Program-made: the position numbers and the translations under genes
Notes under the pieces: model-generated
What the model was told of the DNA's origin: nothing
The model's database searches: none
What the model saw: the letters and a program-made list of their open reading frames with translations, nothing else
Shown: positions 22,042 to 33,721 of the stretch, one piece after another
How the letters are laid out: every line of letters begins with the position of its first letter
Position numbering within the stretch: the first letter of the stretch is position 1
Source of the DNA: Nilaparvata lugens
Taxonomy: Eukaryota > Arthropoda > Insecta > Hemiptera > Delphacidae
Assembly (NCBI RefSeq): GCF_014356525.2
Contig: NC_052510.1
Location: forward strand, 53,810,045-53,874,044
Reading direction: 5' to 3'
DNA: 64,000 nt

Positions 22042-25000
22042 CTGCAAATCAAATTATTCATCAACTCACAGTTTGATACTAGAAAATTATTAAATACTAC
22101 TAAACATTATAAGAAATTTATTATACACTTTCTATGGTTAACAGCCATTGGGCTGGTTGGCAGCAGCTCTCCATGCCTCTCTGTCATCCGCCATCCTATG
22201 AGGTCACTGTACAGGGTGTCTGATAAGTCACTCCCTATTTTTATACAGCTATAATTTATTTATTTATGAACCAATTTTGTTAGAACTACATTTGTTAGAT
22301 AGAGCACTCCTTGAGGTTGTGTTTTACACCAATTTTCATTTGTTTCAGTTTAGAAATGCCCCCTCTCTTGACTATGGAAGAACGAACCAAAATAGCAGCT
22401 CGTTATAAGGTCTGGGGATCTGTGGTGCGAGTACAATGGTGGTGGAGGGCTGAACGAGGGATCCATGCAACATTGGATGCAAAAACTGTTAAAAATTGCC
22501 ATTCCAAATTACTAACAACAGAGAGTGTCGCAGATGCGAGACGATCAGGAAGACCATCAACGTCAAGGACAGCAGAGAATGTTGACAGTTTTCGTGAAAT
22601 GTTCATGAGGAGCACTAAGAAATCACTGCATCAAGGATCCCGTGAAAGTGGTATATCACGTTACTCTGTTGCAACGATTCTTAAGAAAGATCTCAGTTTT
22701 AAACCATGGAAGGCACGAGATCCTTGATGCAGTGATTTCTTAGGGCTTCTCATGAACATTTCACGAACTCTGTCAACATTCTCTGCTGTCCTTGACGTTG
22801 ATAGTCTTCCTGATCGTCTTGCATCTGCGACACTCCCTATTGTTAGTCATTTGGAATGACAATTTTCAACAGTTTTTGCATCCAGTGTTGCATGGATCCC
22901 TCTTTCAGCCCTCCACCACCTTTGTACTCGCACCACAGATCCCCACACCTCATAACGAACTGCTATTTTGGCTCGTTCTTCCACAATCAAGAGAGGGAGC
23001 ATTTCTAAACTGAAACAAATGAAAATTGGTGTTAAACACAACTTCAAGGAGTGCTCTATCTAACAAATGTAGTTCTTACAAAATTGGTTCATAAATAAAG
23101 AAATTATAGCTGTATAAAAATAGGGAGTGACTTATCAGACACCCTGTATTTGGCACATCTCAGATCCTTCTTCAGTTATTTTATTTTGGGAAATACTCTG
23201 AGGGAAATTATACACTTCTGAACGCTAAAATCATTCCATATAAAGTAGAGGAAGTAAATTAATGTGAGTAGTTGCGCAAGTGGGACAAATGGAGATTCAG
23301 CAGGCTTTGCTTCTAAGTTGAAAGGTTTAATGTTATGCATAAAATTAAGAATGCAATATCATAAAAGGATTTTGCACAAAAAACATCAGCAGACATGGGT
23401 GTTCTTCTTGACCAATTAACTTATTCACTTGCGATTTGCTGCAAAACAAATGTTAGCGGGTTATATGACTTATAGGTGCATGATGTATTTTTTTTTAAAT
23501 ACGCTGCTTGAGTCAAAATTAAAATAACTAAACAAATTGTAAACTTATATCCAGTAATATACTAGGATGGCTTTTAGCCTGTACTAAAATAGCTACAGAA
23601 CCAAGTACAATATTTAATTATTTATTTAGTGGAGCGAAGAAGGAAAGAAAATAGGCCTGGATATTAATACAAAAAAATCCTCAAAATGACGGCAGAAGAT
23701 AGACGCAGACAGAAAACTGACATTACAAGTCTGGGTCAACAGCTAAATGGTGAGAGGGAATTTAAATATCTAGGCACTATAATCAATAATGAGAATAGGA
23801 TACAAGAGGATATTCATAGCAGAATCTTAGCTGGAAATAGAGCGTATTTCGCCAACTTAAGACTAATGAAGTCTAAGATCCTTTCTCGAGGAACGAAATT
23901 GAAAATCTACAAAATCCTTATTAGACCAGTAGTGACCTACGGCGCAGAGGCATGGACATTAAATGTTAAAGAGTGTTGGGACCAGTGAGAACAGCGGAAG
24001 GTTGGCGAACAAGGAGTAACGCAGAGGTGAACGTGTTCCTGAATGGAGAAGATATTGTGCGTTTCATCAAAGCGCAAAGAATAAGGTGGCATGGTCACGT
24101 GACAAGAATGGGAATAGACAGGTTATCCAACAACTTGATGAACGCACAAATGATGGGGATTAGAAAGCGTGGAAGACCAAGGAAGAGGTGGCTACGGGAT
24201 GTGGAGGAGGACTTGCATATCATGCGGTCGTGGAAGAGAAAGGCAGAAGACAGAGAAGCATGGAGGCAAATCGTGAGGGAGGCCAAGGTCCACACCGGAC
24301 TGTAGAGCCAGCGAAAGTAAAGTAAAGTAAGTAAGTATTTAGTGAATAGAGTAAACAATACAGTAGTCGGAAAAGAAAAACCAGGCTATTGCCTAAAACT
24401 TCTTCAATTTCCTAATTTTGTCTTAAATATTGTCCAAATATTATAGGTATTAATAGAGGTCATATATAGAGGCATCTGAAGTCAATATTTTAAAACAAGA
24501 TTTTCGAATAATTTTTTGTGTATCAAATAATGTTATATTTAAAAAAATCGTCATCTGAAACGAAAAAATCATTGAAAGATCGAAATTTTCTGTTGAAGAT
24601 CGATTTTGGATTCACACATCGGAGGTGACTACATTTTGACGATTCCCACAGTCTTGGAACTGCTGGTGAGGACCGAGGACGCAAAAAGTTAGTAATGGAG
24701 TTGGAATACCTTGCATTGTTTTGCTATGATTTTAGAATATCAAAAAACAAAAATTTTGTATACCTAAAAATAAATGCCAAGTGGTCTGACTAGCTCACTA
24801 AAATTTGTACTAGATAAACAAATGGTGACGAGTAAGTTAAATGATAGAGTTGATCAAATATTAAAATATTTCATTATTAAAACTAGCACCAGCAAAATCA
24901 ATTAATTTTAAGAGAGCAAGCGACAATTTTATCGGTACGGTGTCATACCAGTGAAATGCTTTGTATTATCACAATTCATATTAAGTTTCGAAACTACAGA

Positions 25001-27618
25001 TTCATAAGTTTCAAAATTCACAACTCTTTAGTTTTATTACACAGTTATATGTATTTGATTGCACTCCATTTAACGCATATGAACCGGACGACTAGACCCT
25101 TCAGAACAGTGGCGTAACGTTTCCTAACCGGACCCCCCCCCCGCAAAAAAAATTCGGGCCCCTCTTCTAAAATCGTACCACCTTTCTCCAGCCCCCTTCT
25201 CCCTTAATCCCAAGCATTAAACTCTATTGTGAGCGTACATCTTTCATGAGTGAATGACATAGCTTTGTTGAAAAAATAAAACTTGTCCTCGATTGAATTC
25301 TACAATTCAAGTCAGGAATTATGTTTTACTATTATATAGTATTTATATTTACGGCGCCCCTGCCACACTATATGGTATATATGTTCAGGAATTCAATGGG
25401 AAAATAATCTCTTTCCTCCAATTCTCACTTATAGATAGTAAAGATAACGATGTAATTTAGAACCATTCTGACAATCTTTGTTTGAATCAGAGAGAAAAGA
25501 AGTAAATCTTATCTAACCTATAAGTAAGTGGTTTGAATAGTCTGAGTCTGGATTGTCTCACCGGATGTATAAATTTTAATGATTTGTAAACAAACAACAT
25601 TCCTAATTTTTCAATAAGCTCACTACCAGCACACAATTATTGAAGCTCTGTCAATGGAACTATAATTATTATTAAGTGTAAATTTGAACAATGATTGTTT
25701 TTCTTTCTTGCCTTATTCATTATTTTCTACTTGTATTCTCTTGATATCAATTCATAACCAGACTGATAACATTGTTCTATTGCATATTTCTTCTTACACA
25801 ATGAATGAAACCTGTCATTTCCCACAATAAAACTTCATTTTTATCAAAAGTTACTTCCATGATTATTTAATTTTTCTTTTTAAAGTATGCAATATATAAT
25901 TATCATTTTGGGCTCTAACCCGGGCCCCCTACACCGCGTAATTTTATTTTCTCAGAAAACCTATATTAGCCTACATATTATCCGGGCCCTAGCCCAGGCC
26001 CCCCCGAGCCGCGTGGGCAGCGGGGGTGTACGTTACACCACTGCTACAGAATTTGAAACAGGCCTACTTATAAAAAAGTACGTAGGACACAATTTCTTAA
26101 ATCTACAACATAGAAAGCCCTCATCAAAAAGTAGACTCCAAATAGTTACAATAGACTCGATTCTAGTATCTTCACTTTTGAACATATTGAATTAGGGTGT
26201 GGTTAAAGAAGAGGGTAGATCTGTACGGGTAGCTCCCCTATCTGATTGAAGCATGCCATGAAAGTAGATTGAATCCCGTACTTCTGTGGACAAGGCTAAA
26301 CAAGAAACCAGCATTTTTGGTGTTTTCATTTCAATTAAGCAATCTTACAAATATCTCACTTTTCAAAGCACTTATTTAGAGTTGACTAAATCCAGACAGA
26401 TATAAATGAATAAATAATACAAGATAAAAATGAGTATCGGCTTTAAGGTTTTCTGAGTATTTTCATATTTAACGTTTTTCATTGCTATTTGAAGTAGGCC
26501 CTAATAGAATCAATTAGGCCTATTATAGAATCAATTGAAACTTATTCGACTTGGCTACAGCAGGATTCAAAGGCACTGATACAGTAAGACCTTTAATAAG
26601 TAAACCTATTTACTTTCTTGAAAGACAATGTAGATTAAATCCAACATTTTATCATGCCTATATTTTGTACTGTAGTAAATAGGCGGTAAAAATAGATTCT
26701 ATTATAAAATTACTCTTGGTGCTTGCAGATGTGAAGAGAAATGTGGACTAAAATCCACAAACTTACCTTACTGGCCACGACAATGAATGGGAATGTTGAG
26801 GCATCTTTGATATTGGCGTAATGGAGAAATTCATTCTTCCACATTGTCAGGTTCTTGAAACTTGTTCTATCGTCAACTGCAAACGTCAGCATACAAATGT
26901 CTGTCCCTCTATAAAATGGCGTTCTAAGGCTTTTGAATCTTTCTTGGCCTGCAGTGTCCCAGATCTGGAATGGAAAAAATAAAATATTAGAATTGATATC
27001 GTACAATGGCAAGACATTGATCTATGAAGATAGATTTTATAAGCTTTAGGCTATATTATTCAATAAAAAATTTCGAGTACCGATCCTTTTTTAGTATGAA
27101 CAGAATTAATTTTATCATAAGATGAGATCTAGAACATTATCAAAACAATGTTACAAGACATTAGTCTTGTCACGTACAAGTTTTATTATCAATATAGAAT
27201 AGGCCTACATTCACTAAAATTAAAAAAATGCAAGTTTCATGTTGAGATGGATTACCTTATGCAAAACCTCGTCAAAACGGAATAAAGTAAAATAAGATTC
27301 AATATTTGTAAGGTAACTTTCAAATATATTATTATCAATTGTATTGCTTAGAAAAATTGAATCAATTTTAAACCAAAATATCCTTATGAAACTGAATATT
27401 ATTCACTTTACCTGCATTGTGTACGTTTCATCATTTATCTTCACGTCTTTGTTTAGAAATTCAACACCAATAGTATGGAAAGAATTGTCATTGAACTGAT
27501 TATTAACATATCTGTTCATCAAACAAGATTTTCCAACACCACCATCACCAAGAATTACTATTTTTAACAGTACGTTTCTGTTTGGAGGACGAGGTCCGCC
27601 TAGCGCGTGTGAAGCCAT
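21790..27618 (-). CDS. Rab9: Rab9 small GTPase, three exons, complete (218 aa)
   Basis: Exons 27618-27412, 26964-26767 and 22041-21790 join at phase 0 and give 69+66+83 codons plus stop. Rab9 cycles between GDP and GTP on late endosomes and directs recycling of mannose-6-phosphate receptors to the trans-Golgi. Motifs: P-loop GDGGVGKS (24-31), switch I FHTIGVEF (T49), switch II WDTAGQERF (71-79), G5 ETSSK (164-168). The C-terminal CC at 215-216 followed by TN is a usable CCXX prenylation signal. The LNKD, RTPFYRG and KDATNV words are typical of Rab9. Oddity: the G4 motif NKxD reads SKAD (134-137). The N-terminus is about 10 residues longer than in human Rab9A. Intron 1 is about 0.45 kb and intron 2 about 4.7 kb. 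Confidence 0.95.
22311..22727 (+). pseudogene. N-terminal fragment of Tc/mariner-like transposase (DUF4817-type HTH)
   Basis: The frame from MPPLLTMEERTKIAARY (ATG at 22356) has a helix-turn-helix head of the kind seen at the front of Tc3/mariner-like transposases in arthropods (ARRSGRPSTSRTAENV, then SRYSVATILKKDLSFKPWK). It stops at the palindrome centre, so the DDE catalytic domain is absent. The mirror copy on the other arm (22847-23017, minus) keeps only the first 50 or so residues. Confidence 0.75.
22847..23047 (-). pseudogene. Mirror copy of the transposase N-terminus on the right arm
   Basis: The minus-strand frame gives MLPLLIVEERAKIAVRYEVW and WWRAERGIHATLDAKTVENC, nearly the same peptide as the left arm, then a stop at 22847. 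The left and right peptides differ at several residues, so the palindrome is not brand new. Confidence 0.7.
23686..24340 (+). pseudogene. 3' part of RTE-like LINE in Rab9 intron 2
   Basis: Frame 23686-23988 reads the RT C-terminal region (EFKYLGTIINNENRIQEDI, ILIRPVVTYGAEAWTL). After a frameshift and small deletion near 23975, a second frame continues QRIRWHGHVTRMG and RKRGRPRKRWLRDVEEDL to a stop at 24305. It ends in an AAAGTAAAGTAAGTAAGT tail. It is plus strand, antisense to Rab9, 5'-truncated and dead. Same general family as 1-262 and 45442-45654. Confidence 0.85.
25107..26043. mobile_element. hAT-like non-autonomous element with 8-bp target duplication
   Basis: Termini CAGTGGCGTAACG and its inverse CGTTACACCACTG. 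Flanking octamers CTTCAGAA (25099) and CTACAGAA (26044) match at 7 of 8 positions. C-rich runs lie just inside both ends. No transposase frame. Confidence 0.85.
26767..26964 (-). CDS. Rab9: Rab9 exon 2 (switch II to G4)
   Basis: Acceptor AG at 26965-26966, donor GTAAGT at 26761-26766; 66 codons from IWDTAGQE to VVASK. The split falls inside the G4 motif (SK|AD). Confidence 0.94.
27412..27618 (-). CDS. Rab9: Rab9 exon 1 (P-loop, switch I)
   Basis: Starts with the ATG at 27618-27616 (MASHALGG) and ends after Gln69 with donor GTAAAG at 27406-27411. An adenine lies at -3 relative to the ATG on the minus strand, which favours initiation. Confidence 0.94.
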
Positions 27619-30600
27619 TACTGATTCACTTTTAAGTTATGCAAAACTCAAATTCTTTATTGTATTATAAGTGCAGGTAATTAGTTTAACGTTGTCATTT
27701 CGTAACGAATTTAGCTATCTCATTTTTAAATTTACGAAGTCAGAAGATAAACTATGTTCTTTAAACGAGTAACTGTTCATCACTTAATAAAACATCACGA
27801 CTTAAGAAAAAACACTATAATCTAACTTAAATCCTTCATCAAACGTCATAATATTGTTCTTAATGACAATAGTTTACTATCAATACTATCACTGATACTG
27901 TTGAAGTTGAAGTTTGTTGTGGTTGTCATATTTTCATTTCAAGATCTCAAGGCTGAAGCTGGTGAAGGCTCAAGAACACGTACCAGCTGATTACGACGTA
28001 TTCTATCTGCTTTCAGCTGTTATCAGTTTCAAGATTAAAGAAAATGCAATTTTGAATACACAATATTGTTATAGAAATTTTGTCATAGAAAAATTCAAAC
28101 ATACTAAACTTCTTTAGGAAGCAAATTTCAATAGAAAGGGATTGAACTGTATCCTTTCATAAAAATTATAGACGAAAGAAACTTTCAAAAATTATTAGTT
28201 GGTACCCATGTTTACGGTAAGCGGGAAATTTTAAATGTTATATAGAGCGTTCTATACCAGGTCATTTTGGCCATGTAGGCTATTTTGTAGATAGCATATC
28301 ACAGAAATATGCAAATAGGTAACGATAAGCAAGCAATGGATAGAGTTACAATACTTGAGAGAAATAATCAGAAAACTACATTTTTCAGTTTTGCACTTTT
28401 GTACGGTAACTTATAAAGGCATAAGAAATTAAGTTTGTAATTAGTTTTTTTAAATAGCACAAAAATATTTTTAAATTGTGATTTTGTGCAAAATTTTTCG
28501 CCAAGCGTTTTATAAGACGACATTCAATTTCACTACATATTGAAACGACTCCAAGCACTCTTTCAATACGTTGAAATAAAGATTTGAGTAATAAAATTCA
28601 TTGATTTACAAACAAATGAGTGAAAAACAGTACGCTCTCTTCTATACCTATGTGAGAGGACTGTGGTATACTGGTTTTTAACAATGACTTCCATCCTACC
28701 GGGCAGAAGCAGAGAGAATGATCTAATGGTTTCGGAATTTTAAAATGTGCACAAATATTATTATGAGAGAAACTTCTTCCATTGGAAGGGTGACAAGGTG
28801 ACTAATTTAACCAGCTCTACCTCTAACTTCGACTCCGTTCAGGAAATCGTCTGAAACTGTAGCCTGTGATTCGATTTATTTCACACCATCAATCTTCCCA
28901 AAAACTACAAACATTAGGGTTCTAGATAGCGCATCATTCTAAGCAATACATTTCAATGTAAATACGCGCTATTCAACACTAGTAAAGGATGAAGACTAAT
29001 CATAATATGTAAATTTATGATTAATCTCCATGACAATCGAGACCATTGAATTCTAACTCAACTTCAACAGAGAAGGTGGTGATGAAGTTTTTCTTGCAAA
29101 GATATTGCAGGAAAAATTTCAAGGTGGGTAAGAAATAAGAGAAATTATGACAAAATTCATTAATTTTTATTGTATTGTCAACAAATTGTGGCATGGCTGA
29201 GTAACTGCGAATATTACAACTGTATTTTTAACATTATAAGGAGCACAATAGAATATTCTTCTCTGATTTTGATACAATATTTTCATATAAAATTATGAAT
29301 ATATAAAATGATTCAAACAATATTCATTTCGAAACTACACTGAACAGTAAGCACATTTACACCATTATAATTGTAAGCAAGCAAATATGCTTGGCATTGA
29401 GGAAAAGAATTTCTCAATTTGGATTTGTACACTGTAGATAGAAAATTATCATCTTTCTTAAAAGCATATAATATGTATATATTATCTGAACACTCTCAAA
29501 ATATATAATATGTATATATTTTAGAAAAAAAAACGTAAGAAATTTTATTCAGTAATAAGCACTTTATACACTGCTGACTAGGAAATAGGCACTGCTATAA
29601 TGTAGATGAAGTGAATAGAATTTTTTAAAAAATTGAAATTAAGGAGGAAAACACGCAATGAGAACTAATAACAATAGAATCCCAATAATGTACATAATTA
29701 AAAAAGTAGTGATTCATTATTTACAAAGTTATGACAAATTTATCCTTAAAATAACTCAATAGTGTTTATATTTCAGTTTATCAACCACAACAATTGATAG
29801 TAGTTCTATGTATAAAAGATGAGTTTTAGTTTTGAAGAAATTCAACGATTATTTCATTAAATGAAATTTTTACAGTAAGATAAAAGCTACAAGCATTTGG
29901 AATTTGTGTGTAGACTGAATACGATAAACTAATATTCATGAAAGCCTTACAAGTAAACAATTTAGAGGATTTTACGAGATTATTACAAGTATATTGGTAT
30001 TTGAAAGATACGTTACTCCAAAAAACGTTTATAATTCAAACTATACAGTCAGTTAATATTAGAATTTAAATTTTATGGAGAAAAAAATTTGATTTCATTT
30101 CAATCATTTATTTATTGTACAAAATACTAAAATCATAATAAAATTATGACATTGAAGGAAAAACTAGGCTGAGCCTGTACTATTTCTCTCCAAAAATGTT
30201 GATAAAAAGTTAAATGTTGTGATTTATTTATTCTCAGCTAAAACCAACAGTATATTAATGATAAATTTTAATTTCATAGATAAATTATTATTCATATCGT
30301 AAGTCGAAATGATGAATTGAAACTCTGGTTTGAACATATTTCTCATTATTCTCTGATTATTCAGTTTTAGATTCAATTATCTAACTGCACTTGAAACAAT
30401 TTTAGGCACTTTTATTAAGAGAATAGGCAAAAATATCGGTTTTCATACTCCTTGAACGTTAATTTATGTGAATATTTATCTGAACTTGCATTATCGTACG
30501 GTATTACATCAATATGACTTATCGTGGAATAATAGGAGACAAGAATTAACTCATAGGAGATAAGAATTAACTGAGAATGAAATTACTACATACTACCAAA

Positions 30601-31750
30601 GTATTTTTGCTTTCATAAGTAAGCAAAAAGACTAAATACGGATTAAGCATTCAAATTGAACAAATATTTAAATTGAAACTGATCACAATAAAATATCTAA
30701 TAAATGAGAATTTGAATATTTCAGAAGCATAATTGAGTAAGCTTTGTTAGCAATAGACATAGGTATTTGGTATTTAGACATAGATCTTCAGATATAATGT
30801 AGAGGCAGCATGGATTACACCCTATTGAATTTTTACATTTAAAAAGTTTATAAAAATGTATAAATAGCCATCATTTGGAAAATATGGTAGCATAAAGCAT
30901 ATGAACAAGTTTTGAAAGCTAATTACATATTTTTACATAAAGAATATTGAAACAGTGGTTCATATTTCACAGGTTAGGCTATAATAGAACAAATGAAATA
31001 CGGTAATTGTAAATACAACCTACAGTTCAAGTCTATATTTTTGGTTTAGAATTTTTCACAAGGTTATTGAGGGAAAAATTGTATTACAAGTAATTATTAA
31101 GATCAACTTAATAACATTTAATTGACTGATCATTCAATTAAATAATTGGTAATTAATCAACTCAAAAATTAATTTTATTCTTCTAATGAAAAATACAAAT
31201 GAATGAAGAATTCAAAATAGGGAGAAAGTTGAGCAAACATGATGAATGACATTGTTGACAAGTTTGTTCTTTGATAAGATTTTTATAGAATGAAAGTAAA
31301 ACAATATTGAATACAGCATTAGGAAATAGAACAACACATGCAATGAATGACACATGAAATTATATCGGAAAGTTATCAGATTCCACATTCCTAATACTAC
31401 TTTACTTAAAACCTGTGTGGTGTTGCATTTATTAATTTATATTTTCCTATTGATGCAATTTAGCGCATTCAACAGCTGAAATATTTTTATTCTACTACTA
31501 AAATATACCAGAAGTGTCCAGTACAACCTATTCACACTTATTGTTAGTAAAATATTAGTATTATTACATGATCTCTCAAGAGCTCAGCTCAGAGTTATAA
31601 AATTTTCGTTACGGCTTAAGCAAATATAAATCAAAGACAAACGTTAATGGGGATAATCCATAAGTAACTAGGACAAGGAAAGTAAAAAGAGGTCTAGTCA
31701 AATATCAAACCTTTTTCTGTAGTTGAGAAGTTGATATTGTGGTGATTCAT
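27619..31750. other. Region between Rab9 and the navigator gene, no gene seen
   Basis: Strongly AT-rich with no convincing exon on either strand. The first few hundred bases should contain the Rab9 promoter and 5'UTR. The right-hand part may include 3'UTR of the navigator gene, but no polyadenylation signal could be tied to it. Confidence 0.5.
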
Positions 31751-31913
31751 ATTAAATTAAAAAGACTAAGAAATTGTCAAAAATCCACTTTAATTTATCT
31801 TTAAATAATCTTTAGTTTACCAGAGATTGACAATGGTGTAATAACCGAAACTGGTCTTTCTAAGTATCAATAAAACTGTGGGTTTTGACAATTTTTTAGT
31901 CTTTTTCATTTAA
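31751..31913. mobile_element. Palindromic repeat, family D (copy 1), hammerhead-like core
   Basis: Both ends carry AAAAAGACTAAGAAATTGTC (inverted at the right). The inner part has GATTGACAATGGTGTAATAA followed by CCGAAACTGGTC at 31824-31856. Copies at 50631 and 55816. Seems related to Penelope-like terminal repeats (inference). Confidence 0.7.
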
Positions 31914-32783
31914 ATATCAAACCAACAAAATACTAAAGATTGCTTGATAAATTATTGATTATTTCTTATTAGCACAATAACCTTACTGATAGTACAAAAT
32001 GAATAGAATATTAATATTTTCAAACAAACTGGTAACCTGGTTTTACTCGTACATAGATACTGATTTTGGAATAGTAGAGCTATGATTAATATTACTATCT
32101 GGAAAAGATATTCATAACAGAAATTGTCGAAGAACAAAATCAAAGATGTTTTTTGCATATGACTAGTTGGCTCAAACACAACCAATAAAAATTAAGAAAA
32201 CTAATTCTGGAGTATTTGAGATTTGAATAATCGAAATACTATTTAAGATTACCAGAAGTAAAATAAATAATATCGAGTTTGAAAGGCAATTATTGATGTG
32301 GACCAAACAACAAAAGTGTTATTATGAAAATATTGATCCAATTTTGGATTGGATTCCGACGTTGAATGACGTGAATATTCAACAATGATTTTATATAAAT
32401 CCCTGTAAAACAGGTTAGATGACCAACACATTTGTTTAAAAAAGCTGAATTATTAAAAATATTAATACAATACATTGATCTCAGTGACTGAATTAAACAA
32501 GAAATTTATAGATATAATGTCAGGTTGTTAAAATTCATTCATTTTTTAATGTTTTAACTTATGACAGAGACGTGAAAATGGAAGAATAAAAGTAGAGTTG
32601 CAATTGCTTCTATAGTTTCAGGCGATGGAAGCAAAATTTAATCGTAGAGTAAAAATTCGTGCTATAGTTTCAAGCGATGAAAATAAAAACAACATTTGAT
32701 CGATTTTCTTCAGCAATTTCACTTTCTTCTTTGATAATATGTATCAAGATTCATTTGTTAAAAAAAAACTTCTAGCATCAAAC

Positions 32784-33280
32784 CTTAGACCAGTTATAGA
32801 ATAGACACGGCTCATTGTATTTTCATACTGAAAGTCGATGAAGCCAACATCTACTGCCAAATCCACCCATCTTGACATCACAACAGTGACGTCACGCATC
32901 GTAAAGAAATTATTACATAGTGAGGTCCACGTTATAATGACAGTATTTGATCTACTTTGGTTTTGCTATCATTTGACAAAGCCGGTGGTACTATCCTTTT
33001 CTAGGTCCACAACGATGTCAATTATGTTTTTCACAGTGTAGAAATATAACTAATTCATGCAGAGAATCGGCATCGCTATTCTTCTATCTTTATCCACTGC
33101 CATCATAACGTGGACCTCACTATAGAAAACTTTTTTGAGTTTGTGGTGTTTAACTTACATTGTTGTTATTCAATGCATTGTTGTTAGCTTGGTTGTGACG
33201 TCAAGATGGGTGGATTTGGCAGTAGATGTTGGCTTCAGAGGCTAGACTTTACAGCGTGTCTATTCTATAACTGGTCTAAG
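32784..33280. mobile_element. Inverted-repeat element with 8-bp duplication CATCAAAC, split by a family-B MITE
   Basis: Termini CTTAGACCAGTTATAGAATAG and its inverse. CATCAAAC stands on both sides (32776-32783, 33281-33288), an exact 8-bp target duplication typical of hAT elements. The subterminal TGCCAAATCCACCCATCTTG is also inverted. A family-B MITE lies at its centre (32918-33122). Confidence 0.85.
32918..33122. mobile_element. MITE, family B (copy 2)
   Basis: TAGTGAGGTCCACGTTATAA at the left and TAACGTGGACCTCACTA at the right, nested inside the element at 32784-33280. Confidence 0.88.
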
Positions 33281-33601
33281 CATCAAACAATGGGTTACAA
33301 TTACAAACAAAAAATTCTAAACCAGAACATCTTAAAAACAGTATTGCATCATAAAAATTTGCCATTGCAAAGAAATGGGGGAACCACCGAATCAGTTCTA
33401 TTATTTGGTAAGGAACAGCTTTGGTAAAAAGTACTGCATAGCACATACTATAATAGACCCGCACAAACATATTAATTACACAACCAGTAATTGAAATCAT
33501 ACAGATTATTTTACACATAACTATCTGTTTCTACATTAATTCTCTTTACAATGAAATATAACTCATTTACACACTCTATTAAAATCGATTAGAATACTCG
33601 A

Positions 33602-33721
33602 TTATATTGTAGATTCAGACCCTGAGTTTTGAATATTGTCAGAATTTAGATTAGAATCCGAGTCATTGCCATGTGGATTTGAGTAGTTGGCAGCCTCTTG
33701 TAGCCTCATCAACATGTTCAA
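33602..33721 (-). CDS. sick: Navigator terminal exon N
   Basis: Acceptor TTTTTTCCCAG ending at 33722; 39 codons LNMLMRLQEAANYSN to GSESTI and a TAA stop at 33602-33604. The ending resembles the NAV2 C-terminus. No polyadenylation signal found in the next 150 nt. Confidence 0.93.
   Translation of the reverse strand: MNMLMRLQEAANYSNPHGNDSDSNLNSDNIQNSGSESTI

Larger units (their letters stand above)
22212..23146. mobile_element. Palindromic mariner-like element carrying two inverted transposase fragments
   Basis: 935 bp flanked by TA. Starts CAGGGTGTCTGATAAGTCAC and ends with its inverse. The arms (about 22212-22641 and 22718-23146) are inverted copies including the start of a transposase gene, with a short loop of about 75 bp. 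It lies in Rab9 intron 2. Transcribed, it would form a hairpin of over 400 bp. Confidence 0.9.

Noticed and set aside
27914..28117. 67-codon plus-strand frame just upstream of Rab9 (possible divergent gene)
   Set aside because: No family resemblance and no supporting splice or termination signals; kept as unassigned.
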